Below, piece by piece: positions 1-6,448 of a stretch of DNA of 8,649 nt (position 1 is the first letter of the stretch; the number at the start of each line of letters is the position of its first letter). Position numbers and translations under genes: made by a program. The DNA is from Methylococcaceae bacterium UBA659 (GTDB taxonomy: Bacteria > Pseudomonadota > Gammaproteobacteria > Methylococcales > Methylomonadaceae): NCBI GenBank assembly GCA_002299495.1, contig DBNZ01000096.1, positions 10,367 to 19,015 of the forward strand. Reading direction: 5' to 3'. The notes beneath the pieces were generated by a model. The model was given only the letters and a program-made list of their open reading frames with translations, was not told where the DNA came from and made no database searches.

Positions 1-551
1 TAAGCCCCTAATGGGTTATTTGGGCCAGGCGGTACGACGGCTGGTAACGGGTCGCCCATGGCCGCATGTTCGCGGCGGATAGACTCCGGTGGATACCACG
101 AGGGGTCTTTTACTTTACGGCTTACTTTTGTCTGCCCTAAAGGGGTTTTCCAGTCTTGCCGGCCCACTCCATGTGCAAATGACATGACGATGCCGGGCTG
201 GTCTGCCGGATAAACATACATCCTAAATTCGGGTAGGTTTAAGGTGATGCCATTATGCGGTGTATCCGGCAAAATCCTTAAGTTTGGTAAGCGTACGATT
301 TCCCCTTTTTTGATTAGCCAGCGGTCTAAGTCGGGGTTTAACCGGACAATTTCGGTTTGCCCTAATAGATAGCGCCGGGCCACATCCAGCAGGGTCTCGT
401 TTTGTTCCACTTTTGAGAAAGGAACCCGATCAGGGTATTGGGAGACAACCGTGTCCCCTGGAGTCGGTGGCAATTGGTAGGTAGTGGCGGCGGCTTGGCC
501 TGAACTGGCCAATATGGCGAGCAGGGATAGAACACAAGTGCGGATTTTCAT
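1..551 (-). CDS. L,D-transpeptidase with LysM domain (ErfK/YbiS type), 5' part only
   Basis: The reading frame stays open for 183 codons from the ATG at 551 to the left window edge. Residues 1-22 (MKIRTC...SGQAAA) form a signal peptide, so the product is periplasmic. Residues about 47-89 look like a LysM peptidoglycan-binding module (VEQNETLLDVARRYLLG, then LNP and KKGEIVRLP). From about residue 102 the YkuD fold begins, with the family signature WKTPLG at 134-139, then DPSWYPP and NNPLGA. In the family (E. coli ErfK, YbiS, YcfS, YnhG) these enzymes form 3-3 peptidoglycan cross-links or attach Braun lipoprotein. The catalytic HGT...SHGC(I/V)R motif would lie just beyond the edge and cannot be checked, so activity is inferred. 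No clear Shine-Dalgarno sequence precedes the ATG; the start is chosen because it gives a complete signal peptide. Confidence 0.9.
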   Translation of the reverse strand, partial: MKIRTCVLSLLAILASSGQAAATTYQLPPTPGDTVVSQYPDRVPFSKVEQNETLLDVARRYLLGQTEIVRLNPDLDRWLIKKGEIVRLPNLRILPDTPHNGITLNLPEFRMYVYPADQPGIVMSFAHGVGRQDWKTPLGQTKVSRKVKDPSWYPPESIRREHAAMGDPLPAVVPPGPNNPLGA

Positions 552-732
552 CGAAATGGTTTTTAAAAGTTGATGGTTCAATTTGTTTCAGACAGGGGGG
601 TTATTTGCTATTAACGGAGGTCACGCAGAGCTATTGGATATGGTTGGAAATGGCTATGCTGAAATACTATATCTTGTGGAAAAAATGAGTTTCTGCGTAA
701 CATCAGCTATTCATTTAGGATGTGGCCATAGC
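552..732. other. Intergenic stretch, no gene recognised
   Basis: This gap separates the transpeptidase start from the stop of the broken minus-strand gene. It holds a G6 run near 595-600 but no terminator-like hairpin that I can see. A 61-codon plus-strand frame from 583 to 768 has a low-complexity, unconvincing product and no plausible ribosome-binding site, so I do not call it. The transpeptidase promoter must lie here if it is not further upstream, but no good -35/-10 pair stands out. Confidence 0.4.
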
Positions 733-1145
733 TTATGGATTTATCTCAATAACCGGGGTGTCGGCTAAAAATCTCTTCACCACATCGGTGGTGTATCCTA
801 AATCCATCTGACTGGTGAAGTTGGTGAAAGTTAATAATGCTAACAAATTACGCGGATCTTCTACCCAAGGCGGTAAATAAGCCGGTAACTTACATAGCCC
901 CATCACCGTCAGTTCACCTAAGGCCGGAATATCCATCAAATCAAGCTTACCGCAAAAAAGCAACCGTCTTGTTCTGATTCCGTATTTAATAAACTCATGG
1001 CCTGGATAGGATTAAAAATTGCATTAAGAATTCCCTTGGTTATTAAGGGGCCGAAATCCTCGGGTCGCCGTTCCCCACAATAATAGGGCTGAAATAGCAT
1101 AAACCGGTCACTGTTTCTATTCCCCCGCCATTTTAACATGCCCAT
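733..1145 (-). pseudogene. Unrecognised protein gene, frameshifted (about 137 aa if repaired)
   Basis: Two minus-strand frames overlap by a few codons and together look like one protein. The first, from the ATG at 1145, contains GNRNSDRFMLFQPYYCGERR and then EDFGPLITKGILNAIFNPIQ, ending near SEQDGCFF before drifting into a short tail that stops at 936. The second resumes as CGKLDLMDIPALGELTVMG and runs through LPAYLPPWVEDP to DTPVIEINP, stopping at 733. The switch falls at the A6 run at 954-959 (T6 in the coding sense). One added base joins the halves as DGCFF-CGKLDL, giving about 137 residues. Both halves have protein-like composition, unlike shadow frames. An AAGGAA stands about 15 nt before the ATG, somewhat far. 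I do not recognise the family; no membrane segment or signal peptide is evident. It could be a real decaying gene or a sequencing error in a homopolymer. Confidence 0.5.
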
Positions 1146-1239
1146 TTTAGTTGCACTATTTCCTTGTCTTTAATTGTTTCCCTAACAATTTGTTTAAGAT
1201 GCCTTTTTCATTTAAAGGAAGAGCACAATCCGGCTGGGC

Positions 1240-1245
1240 TATAAT
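1240..1245 (+). promoter_or_regulatory. Probable -10 element of the permease gene
   Basis: A perfect TATAAT lies 32 nt before the permease ATG, which would give a leader of about 26 nt. No good -35 hexamer stands at 16-18 nt upstream, so the promoter may rely on an activator or be weak. The assignment rests on the -10 match and its position. Confidence 0.45.
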
Positions 1246-1277
1246 CGAGCCTAATAAACTTTACCAAGGATTAACCT

Positions 1278-2681
1278 ATGTCATTAACTATTTTTAGAAC
1301 TAAACAAGTCTCGGGCATTGAAGACGATCACGGTTTAAGGCGCTGTTTATCGGCTTGGGATTTGGTGTTTTTTGGGGTAGGCGCGATCATAGGCACAGGA
1401 ATTTTTGTCTTGACGGGAATTGCCGCCGCTACGCAAGCGGGACCAGGCGTGGTGTTGTCCTTCATATTTGCAGGACTGGCTTGCGCTTTTGCAGCCTTTT
1501 CTTATGCGGAATTGTCCGCTTCGGTGGGTGGATGTGGCAGCGCTTATGGTTACAGTTACGCCGCTTTTGGCGAGTTGATCGCTTTTATCATCGGCTGGGA
1601 TTTGTTGTTGGAATACGGCATCGCGGTTGCGGCGGTGGCTAATGGGTGGTCTGGATATTTTAATAATGCCTTGACCGCTATCGGTTTTCCTTTACCAGAG
1701 ATGTTGTCTAAGGCGCCAAAACAGGGCGGATTAATTAACCTGCCGGCCGCAAGCGTTATTTTGTTGTTGATGGCGCTGCTGGTCATGGGGGTCAGGCAAA
1801 GCGCGAAAGCCAATAATGCCATGGTGTTCGTTAAGCTGGTTACCATCGCCATATTCATTGCGGTTGCGGCATTTAATGTCCATCCAGAAAATTGGCGGCC
1901 GTTTTTACCCTACGGTTGGTTCCAAACTTTGCCGGATGGAAAAACGACCGGTGTCCTTGCGGGCGCATCTTTAGTCTTTTTTGCCTATGTCGGTTTTGAC
2001 GCCGTATCCACCGCTACTGCAGAGGCTAAAAACCCGCAACGGGACTTGCCGTTTGGCATTATTTTTTCGCTGCTCTTTTGTACCTTGGTCTACATTATTG
2101 TGTCCGGTTTATTGACAGGCGTGGTGCCCTATGCAGATCTCAATGTCTCCTCGCCGGTGGCGCATGCTTTGCAACTGATGGGTTTTAATTCGGCCTCAGC
2201 CTTAGTGGCCGCCGGCGTTATCGCAGGCCTTACTACAGTGATGTTGGTGCTTTACTATGCGCTGACCCGGATAATTTTCGCCATGTCACTTGACGGCTTG
2301 TTTTCCCCGTTTTTTAGCCAGGTGAACCCTGCCACACAAACGCCCGTCAGGGTGATAGTGCTGTGCGGCATTATCATGGCGGGTGTGGCCGGCTTCATGC
2401 CACTAGGGGATTTGGCGGAACTGGTCAACATCGGCACATTGGCGGCCTTCGTTTTGGTTTGTTTGGGGGTTATCGTGCTTCGGATTACCCAGCCTGATAT
2501 GCCCCGTCCTTTCCGCACCCCGTTTGGCCCGTTATTTCCAGTGTTGGGCATGCTTTCCTGCGGGGCATTAATGGCTTTTTTGCCGATGATCACTTGGTTG
2601 CGTTTTGGTGTTTGGTTGTTGCTAGGTTTAATTGTTTATTTTGTCTATTCCGTGCACCATAGCAAATTGGCGAGCAGTTAG
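1278..2681 (+). CDS. APC-family amino acid permease, cationic amino acid transporter type
   Basis: The 467-residue product is a polytopic inner-membrane protein with about 12 hydrophobic segments, the usual size for APC (amino acid-polyamine-organocation) permeases. Family marks are GAIIGTGIF at residues 35-43 in the first helix (the unwound substrate-binding segment), FSYAELS at 74-80, LEYGIA at 111-116, and VFFAYVGFDAVSTATAEAK at 233-251, followed by NPQRDLP. The last string is typical of the CAT subgroup (bacterial YfnA-like and eukaryotic cationic transporters). It probably imports an amino acid by proton- or sodium-coupled symport; the substrate cannot be read from sequence. The start is supported by AAGGA at 1266-1270, 7 nt before the ATG. 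The gene appears monocistronic, with a -10 element just upstream and a hairpin terminator 41 nt after the stop. It converges on the small lipoprotein gene. Confidence 0.93.
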   Translation: MSLTIFRTKQVSGIEDDHGLRRCLSAWDLVFFGVGAIIGTGIFVLTGIAAATQAGPGVVLSFIFAGLACAFAAFSYAELSASVGGCGSAYGYSYAAFGELIAFIIGWDLLLEYGIAVAAVANGWSGYFNNALTAIGFPLPEMLSKAPKQGGLINLPAASVILLLMALLVMGVRQSAKANNAMVFVKLVTIAIFIAVAAFNVHPENWRPFLPYGWFQTLPDGKTTGVLAGASLVFFAYVGFDAVSTATAEAKNPQRDLPFGIIFSLLFCTLVYIIVSGLLTGVVPYADLNVSSPVAHALQLMGFNSASALVAAGVIAGLTTVMLVLYYALTRIIFAMSLDGLFSPFFSQVNPATQTPVRVIVLCGIIMAGVAGFMPLGDLAELVNIGTLAAFVLVCLGVIVLRITQPDMPRPFRTPFGPLFPVLGMLSCGALMAFLPMITWLRFGVWLLLGLIVYFVYSVHHSKLASS

Positions 2682-2722
2682 CTTCCGCCTGCATACAGGC
2701 AAAAAGCAAAACCCCTTAACGC

Positions 2723-2753
2723 AAAAAACCCAGCCATAAAGACTGGGTTTTTT
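2723..2753. terminator. Bidirectional intrinsic terminator
   Basis: A perfect 11-bp inverted repeat, AAAAAACCCAG (2723-2733) and CTGGGTTTTTT (2743-2753), encloses a 9-nt loop. The arm order gives a T6 run on either strand. It can end the permease transcript on the plus strand and the lipoprotein transcript (stop at 2785) on the minus strand. Confidence 0.88.
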
Positions 2754-2784
2754 GTCTAGGGGTACTCTAACCTGACTTTAAAAA

Positions 2785-2898
2785 TTAAAGTTCGATCGAG
2801 CTAGAAACTTTTTGTTTAGAGCCATCTGGATCATCCATGCAGCCTGCTAAACCAACGATCATTAATGACATCGCCAAAAGAGCTACGATTTTTTTCAT
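2785..2898 (-). CDS. Small lipoprotein, 37 aa
   Basis: The ATG at 2898 opens a 37-residue frame: MKKIVALLAMSLMIVGLAGC, then a short tail MDDPDGSKQKVSSSIEL. A lysine-rich n-region, a hydrophobic stretch and the lipobox LAGC (residues 17-20) mark a signal-peptidase-II lipoprotein. The mature part would be only 18 residues starting at lipidated Cys20. Position +2 is Met rather than Asp, so under the E. coli Lol rule it should go to the outer membrane. The start is secured by GGAGG at 2907-2911, 8 nt away. An extended -10 promoter lies upstream and the shared terminator lies 32 nt after the stop, so it is its own transcription unit. Similar tiny lipoproteins include entericidin-like peptides, but no specific family is recognised and the role is unknown. 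Confidence 0.8.
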   Translation of the reverse strand: MKKIVALLAMSLMIVGLAGCMDDPDGSKQKVSSSIEL

Positions 2899-2964
2899 AA
2901 GATTATCCTCCAATCAATTTAAGTAATTTTTTTTATGTGCACTCTAAAAAGGGAGCGCAGGCAT

Positions 2965-2994
2965 TTTATATCACGACTAAACCGCAGGATGCAA
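2965..2994 (-). promoter_or_regulatory. Probable promoter of the small lipoprotein gene
   Basis: Read on the minus strand, TTGCAT (2989-2994) is followed after 18 nt by TATAAA (2965-2970), and the -10 is extended by TGA directly before it. This lies about 66 nt before the ATG. The -35 is poor (3 of 6), but the extended -10 compensates. The promoter sits between the stop of the large HTTM gene and the lipoprotein, suggesting independent expression. Confidence 0.5.
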
Positions 2995-3023
2995 TAACAA
3001 AAATTCTTTTATAAGTCCTATAG

Positions 3024-4925
3024 CTATAGCGCATTGATGTCAAGCGGAAGGTCGTAAGAAATGTCTTGGCCAGACCAGATCACTTTGCCTATAGGTTGCC
3101 AGGGAGCATTGAAATTTAAGTGTAATTGGTCATAAACCCATTCATTGGGTGCGGAAATCTTTTTCATTTTGATATAAAAAACGGCGTTGTTGAGGTCAAT
3201 CCCGATTTTTTGTCCCCAAAATGCGGTGACTTTCAGCAAAAATTTTCTTAACCGGGTGTTGTCGATGTTGGGGGTGACGGCAATATTGGCCCACATCATC
3301 TGCACCCGGCCCCAGTTTGGCGCCAGCAACCGTCCTTGTTGGTTAATAAACGGCAACCACTGTTCTACGCCTTTTGAATCCAGGTAAGTAATGGCCAAGA
3401 TACGGTCATAACCGGCAAAATGGTCGTGTAGGTAGAGTGCGTGGGGGGCGATACCAAGAAAAATTTGCGATACGGAAATCAATGCGTTGCTGGCATCCGC
3501 AAGGGCGGATGTGAAAGCGTTTTGCCGGGTGTTGATACCGAATCGGTAAAGCAGCCCATAATGGAGGGTGCAGTTGACCTGAAGAATAAAAATGGCTAAT
3601 AGGATTTTCGCCAATTTTCTGGAGAATGCCTTCGGGTTTTGTCCTGCGAGTTCAACAAAAAGCGATTGATACCATGTGTCGTTGGTTATGGGCTTCGAAA
3701 CCACGCAGTCCGTGGTGCAGGTTACCCGGCCTCGGCTATCGGCAATGGCACGGTAGCGTTTTTTTGCCCATTGATAAATGCCGGGCAATCCCAGCAATAT
3801 GCCAAGGGGGGCCAGGTAGCCCATTTTTAAGAAAATTTGCCGGTAACTATCGACCCCGGAATAGATTTCCCCTTCCGGGTCCAACGCATATAAATCCGTC
3901 AGTAAGGTATCTTGGCCGAGCGCGGCGATAGCGGGGTAATCTTTGGCATAGTCCTGCGCGCTTTTAAAGTCTACGCGCTTAAAAATGTCAAAATGGTTAA
4001 TGATCAATGCCGTCCGGTTGCAAAGGGGGCAGAACTGGTCATAAAAAACGGTCAAGTAAGGTTGTGTGGCTGTAAGCCATGACGCAAGGCTGCGCCACCA
4101 GCTAAAAGGTACTAATAGGGTATAAAATATCAACATGCCTAGGCCGAACGGGTAGATGTTTAAGCAAAGGGTAATGCCAAGATGGAGACCTGCACCGATA
4201 AGCACATAAACCCAACGCAACCGACGGCTTGCAAACAGAAAAATAAAGGTCAATTGGAAAACCAAGATCGTATATCCCAGCGCTTTTTGTAGCCACTCTT
4301 GGTTTAGAAAGGCTGACATGTCCAAGGCCGAGACATAATAAGGCTGGGTTGAAGGCAGCCATGAGCCTAGGCCATTGCGCCAATGCTCGGAAAACAGTTT
4401 ATGGATGGCCGAATCGAAATATACAAATCCCAAACAAATGGCAATTGGAAGGTAATAAGCCAGCACGGTTACGGTAGGTTCCGTGTACTCCCGGTAATGT
4501 TTGAACGGGTTGCTGAGTTTACGGCGTAAGTGGTCTATCGAAAAAGCCCGGTCTGCGGGTAAAAACAATAGAAAAAATCCCGCGCCGGTCATAAACAGGT
4601 CAAACCCCCCGGCAAAGTCACGCTGCATAGAGGTGAAATTTACGAACACCAGCCAAAACAGATAATTTGAAATGGCTGAAAACTGGTAGCGATAGCCTAC
4701 CGTCAAACAACAAGTGACGCCACCCCAAAGGCAGAGGAAAAAGGGGATGGTTGGGAATTCCACGTCGATATAGGGGACGGGGTCGAATATCAGGTGACTG
4801 AAATAGTTGAGAAATAGTATTTCCTGTAAGGTGACCAAGCCATACAGAATTCTGAACAAACCTAGGGCGGTGGCAGGTGTTTGTTTGTTAAGAAGTGATA
4901 AGAGTCTAGAAGATAGGAAGGACAT
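3024..4925 (-). CDS. HTTM domain / DCC thiol-disulfide fusion membrane protein, 633 aa
   Basis: Residues about 15-285 form a multi-helix HTTM module, the membrane fold shared with vitamin K-dependent gamma-carboxylases. The segment SAIHKLFSEHWRNG (172-185) looks like the family's conserved core. Residues about 290-400 match the DCC family (DUF393), with a thioredoxin-like CxxC in YDQFCPLCNR (Cys299, Cys302) and a DYPAIAALG/YSGVDSYRQIF body. A second Cys pair follows in VTCTTDC (403, 407). A further membrane segment at about 437-460 leads to a roughly 170-residue soluble C-terminal domain that I do not recognise. HTTM-DCC fusions are known in proteobacteria, but their substrate is not established; a redox role at the membrane is inferred. 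The ATG at 4925 lacks a clear Shine-Dalgarno sequence. The gene begins downstream of the terminator of the 44-residue gene, so it is probably transcribed alone. Confidence 0.85.
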   Translation of the reverse strand: MSFLSSRLLSLLNKQTPATALGLFRILYGLVTLQEILFLNYFSHLIFDPVPYIDVEFPTIPFFLCLWGGVTCCLTVGYRYQFSAISNYLFWLVFVNFTSMQRDFAGGFDLFMTGAGFFLLFLPADRAFSIDHLRRKLSNPFKHYREYTEPTVTVLAYYLPIAICLGFVYFDSAIHKLFSEHWRNGLGSWLPSTQPYYVSALDMSAFLNQEWLQKALGYTILVFQLTFIFLFASRRLRWVYVLIGAGLHLGITLCLNIYPFGLGMLIFYTLLVPFSWWRSLASWLTATQPYLTVFYDQFCPLCNRTALIINHFDIFKRVDFKSAQDYAKDYPAIAALGQDTLLTDLYALDPEGEIYSGVDSYRQIFLKMGYLAPLGILLGLPGIYQWAKKRYRAIADSRGRVTCTTDCVVSKPITNDTWYQSLFVELAGQNPKAFSRKLAKILLAIFILQVNCTLHYGLLYRFGINTRQNAFTSALADASNALISVSQIFLGIAPHALYLHDHFAGYDRILAITYLDSKGVEQWLPFINQQGRLLAPNWGRVQMMWANIAVTPNIDNTRLRKFLLKVTAFWGQKIGIDLNNAVFYIKMKKISAPNEWVYDQLHLNFNAPWQPIGKVIWSGQDISYDLPLDINAL

Positions 4926-4955
4926 TTCGCTTTAGCTAATCGGCAAAATGTCAAA

Positions 4956-4961
4956 AGTATA
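4956..4961 (-). promoter_or_regulatory. Possible -10 element of the HTTM-DCC gene
   Basis: TATACT on the minus strand lies 30 nt before the ATG at 4925, downstream of the preceding gene's terminator. No convincing -35 is seen at 16-18 nt. A perfect TTGACA lies immediately downstream (minus strand, about 4947-4952), but no -10 fits between it and the ATG at normal spacing. Low confidence. Confidence 0.3.
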
Positions 4962-5000
4962 AAATAATTAGGGGATTTTGGCAGGGGAAATATCTTGCAT

Positions 5001-5036
5001 AAAACAAAGCCGCCAGTCACTTAGGTGCTTGGCGGC
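5001..5036 (-). terminator. Intrinsic terminator of the 44-aa membrane protein gene
   Basis: GCCGCCA (5009-5015) pairs with TGGCGGC (5030-5036). After a wobble and a mismatch, CAC/GTG continues the stem around a TTAG loop. On the minus strand the stem is followed by TTTGTTTT. It lies 31 nt beyond the stop at 5067 and separates that gene from the HTTM-DCC gene. Confidence 0.82.
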
Positions 5037-5066
5037 CTTAACTGCTTAAGTATGTTGTCAGACGTT

Positions 5067-5201
5067 TTATTTTTCTTCGTCTTCTGGGTGTGGAGCAAAC
5101 ACCCATTTAACCAAAAAATAAACGGCACCGATAACTACTAATGCACCAACCATACCCGCTGGTTCTTTCAGCATTGCTGTAAGATCTAAGATGAACCCCA
5201 T
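5067..5201 (-). CDS. Single-pass small membrane protein, 44 aa
   Basis: The frame starts MGFILDLTAMLKEPAGMVG, continues with a hydrophobic helix ALVVIGAVYFLV (residues 20-31, core about 17-35), then KWVFAPHPEDEEK with a strongly acidic end. AGGA at 5207-5210 lies 5 nt before the ATG. Near-consensus promoter elements and an intrinsic terminator frame it, so the signals for expression are better than for any other gene here. The predicted topology is a single transmembrane helix with an amphipathic N-terminus. Small proteins of this shape are often accessory subunits of membrane complexes (CcoQ- or KdpF-like in architecture), but I do not recognise a family and assign no function. No large partner gene shares its transcript. 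Confidence 0.8.
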   Translation of the reverse strand: MGFILDLTAMLKEPAGMVGALVVIGAVYFLVKWVFAPHPEDEEK

Positions 5202-5235
5202 GGATGTCCTACCTGTATATTTATATTTTAGAAAA

Positions 5236-5253
5236 GCCATCTATCTTGATGGC
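5236..5253 (-). repeat. Hairpin in the leader of the 44-aa gene
   Basis: GCCATC (5236-5241) and GATGGC (5248-5253) form a 6-bp stem with a 6-nt loop. It lies in the predicted leader of about 58 nt between the promoter and the ribosome-binding site. There is no T run, so it is not a terminator. It could stabilise the transcript; no known riboswitch is recognised. Confidence 0.4.
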
Positions 5254-5266
5254 GTACGGAAGCTAA

Positions 5267-5294
5267 ATGATACTTTAGGCGTTCCTAAAGTCAA
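5267..5294 (-). promoter_or_regulatory. Strong sigma-70-type promoter of the 44-aa gene
   Basis: On the minus strand TTGACT (5289-5294, 5 of 6 matches) is followed after 16 nt by TATCAT (5267-5272, 5 of 6). Transcription would start near 5260, about 58 nt before the ATG at 5201. This is the best -35/-10 pair in the window. Confidence 0.65.
5272..5291. promoter_or_regulatory. 20-bp palindromic operator candidate within the promoter
   Basis: ACTTTAGG (5272-5279) and CCTAAAGT (5284-5291) are perfect 8-bp inverted arms around CGTT. The palindrome fills the spacer and overlaps half of the -35 and one base of the -10. Such a position is typical for a dimeric repressor, or for MerR-type activators, but the 16-nt spacer is shorter than the 19-20 nt of classic MerR promoters. 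The regulator is not encoded nearby. Confidence 0.5.
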
Positions 5295-5309
5295 GCGCAA
5301 TTTAGCGCT
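5294..5309. repeat. Short inverted repeat just upstream of the -35
   Basis: AGCGC (5294-5298) and GCGCT (5305-5309) are perfect 5-bp arms around a 6-nt A/T centre. It abuts the -35 of the 44-aa gene and could be a second protein-binding site, although arms this short also arise by chance. Confidence 0.3.
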
Positions 5310-5420
5310 ATTCATTCTGGTAAATATCCTAGTGGAAATAGGCCATCCCCATATAATTTCGGACGGATGGTTCGGGCATAACTGATTTGATTTCCCAGAT
5401 TAAAAGCTCGATAGCGGTTC

Positions 5421-5429
5421 TGCTATAGT
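5421..5429 (+). promoter_or_regulatory. Extended -10 promoter of the two-gene operon
   Basis: TGC directly precedes TATAGT (5 of 6 matches), making an extended -10 element. Transcription would begin near 5436, about 39 nt before the chosen start at 5475. No strong -35 is present at 17-18 nt, as is usual for extended -10 promoters. Confidence 0.5.
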
Positions 5430-5474
5430 TTACACTTACACCTTCGTAGAGAATAAGTTATGAGGGTAATCAAA

Positions 5475-5864
5475 ATGCAGCATAAACAAATAAAATATAT
5501 TGCTTTGTGTGCGGTTTTTGTCGGCTTTTCGGCAATGGCCGATATTCGCTTGAAGGACCATTCTGAAATTATCGGCAAGTGGACTGTTTCTGCCGAAGCC
5601 GCCAAGCTTGATGGCGAAAAAAAACAAATTCAAGTGGAATGGGATTTTGGTGCCGACGGTGTTTTACGGACAACCGCAACCGATTCAGTAGGCAGGACCA
5701 AGGAAATGAATATCGCCATCAAATATTCAGTTGAGAATGGTGAAATAAAAAAGCAATCGACACCCGGGCGGGAAAAGTACGAAACTTGCAAGGTTGTCGA
5801 GAAAGACGGTAATAATATGGTGTTAAAATGTGCATACTTGTATTATTTTTTAACAAGACGATAA
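5475..5864 (+). CDS. Exported small protein, possibly lipocalin-like, 129 aa
   Basis: Residues 1-22 (MQHKQIKYIALCAVFVGFSA then MA) form a signal peptide with a likely cut after AMA, releasing a mature protein of about 107 residues into the periplasm or beyond. The mature part starts with IIGKWTVS, then a W-x-F strand (VEWDFGADGVL), alternating strands, and ends in YLYYFLTRR. The GxW opening, beta-strand rhythm and final aromatic-Arg strand suggest a small lipocalin-like barrel; this is inference from pattern only. Two cysteines (105, 119) could form a disulfide. The ATG at 5475 is preferred over the in-frame ATG at 5460 because GAGGG at 5462-5466 lies 8 nt before it and because it gives a normal signal peptide. 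It is the first gene of an operon, 27 nt before the next gene. Confidence 0.8.
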   Translation: MQHKQIKYIALCAVFVGFSAMADIRLKDHSEIIGKWTVSAEAAKLDGEKKQIQVEWDFGADGVLRTTATDSVGRTKEMNIAIKYSVENGEIKKQSTPGREKYETCKVVEKDGNNMVLKCAYLYYFLTRR

Positions 5865-5891
5865 CGCTTTGACTTTGGAGGGGATAAAAAC

Positions 5892-6380
5892 ATGATTAGT
5901 GCAGTGATGATGATTTTGGCGGTTATCTGGGTTTATCAATCCGCCGTAAAAGCAGGTGTCCCTAATTTGCTGATGTGGGTTGGAATAGCGGCGGGCGTGT
6001 TTTTGGCTTCGCAATTCTTTCTGGTGAATGTAAATGTGTACTTGCTTGAGAGCATCCGCGGCGGTGAAGGCGATTTCAATTACGAGCGTGATTTGTCCAG
6101 CGTCGGCGACCGTAAAAACGAAGGCGGCTTTCAGAATTTCGGCGGTAGCTTGTTATCCATATTTTTTGAATTAATGCCACCCGTGGTAGGTTTTTTGCTG
6201 GTTGCCTTTATCCGCTTGCAATTTATTGTTAAAGAAGCTTTTTCGATACCCGCTTTATTTGGCGGGTTGGCAGAAATGTTTGCCAAAGCCGGCAAAGACG
6301 CTTTTGAGACCATGAAAGAAAGTGTTGTCAAACCCAAAGAACAGCCCAAAGACAAATCGGCTGATTCTAATAAAGAATAA
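5892..6380 (+). CDS. Unrecognised membrane protein, 162 aa
   Basis: Three hydrophobic segments are visible at about residues 2-17, 24-46 and 86-110. Between the second and third lies a charged loop (ESIRGGEGDFNYERDLSSVG and onward, about 53-82). The C-terminal tail from about 140 is rich in Lys, Pro and Glu (VKPKEQPKDKSADSNKE) and probably cytoplasmic, which would place the charged loop outside. GGAGGGG at 5877-5883 gives a strong ribosome-binding site 8 nt before the ATG. It follows the exported 129-residue protein by 27 nt and ends at an intrinsic terminator, so the two genes are surely co-transcribed and may act together in the envelope. No family is recognised. Confidence 0.82.
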   Translation: MISAVMMILAVIWVYQSAVKAGVPNLLMWVGIAAGVFLASQFFLVNVNVYLLESIRGGEGDFNYERDLSSVGDRKNEGGFQNFGGSLLSIFFELMPPVVGFLLVAFIRLQFIVKEAFSIPALFGGLAEMFAKAGKDAFETMKESVVKPKEQPKDKSADSNKE

Positions 6381-6393
6381 CGCCGCAACGATA

Positions 6394-6418
6394 AAAAGCC
6401 CGTTTCATACGGGCTTTT
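6394..6418. terminator. Bidirectional intrinsic terminator
   Basis: AAAAGCCCGT (6394-6403) and ACGGGCTTTT (6409-6418) form a perfect 10-bp stem with a TTCAT loop. It stands 13 nt after the stop of the 162-aa gene and can also end transcripts coming from the minus-strand gene at 6449-6638, because the opposite arm supplies a T5 run. Confidence 0.88.
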
Positions 6419-6448
6419 CTTTATAATTGACACCGTGTATTTGCCACA

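Noticed and set aside
583..768. 61-codon plus-strand frame
   Set aside because: There is no Shine-Dalgarno sequence, the product is not protein-like, and it overlaps the end of the minus-strand broken gene.
3018..3029. 12-bp palindrome CTATAGCTATAG at the stop of the HTTM-DCC gene
   Set aside because: It is a simple tandem of a 6-bp palindrome overlapping the stop codon, with no T run or loop. It is probably chance.
3626..3931. 101-codon plus-strand frame inside the HTTM-DCC gene
   Set aside because: It is a shadow of the large minus-strand gene, whose domains and motifs are clear across the same bases.
5191..5385. 64-codon plus-strand frame
   Set aside because: It runs antisense across the start, leader, promoter and palindrome of the 44-residue gene and has no ribosome-binding site. 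The signals on the other strand explain the region better.
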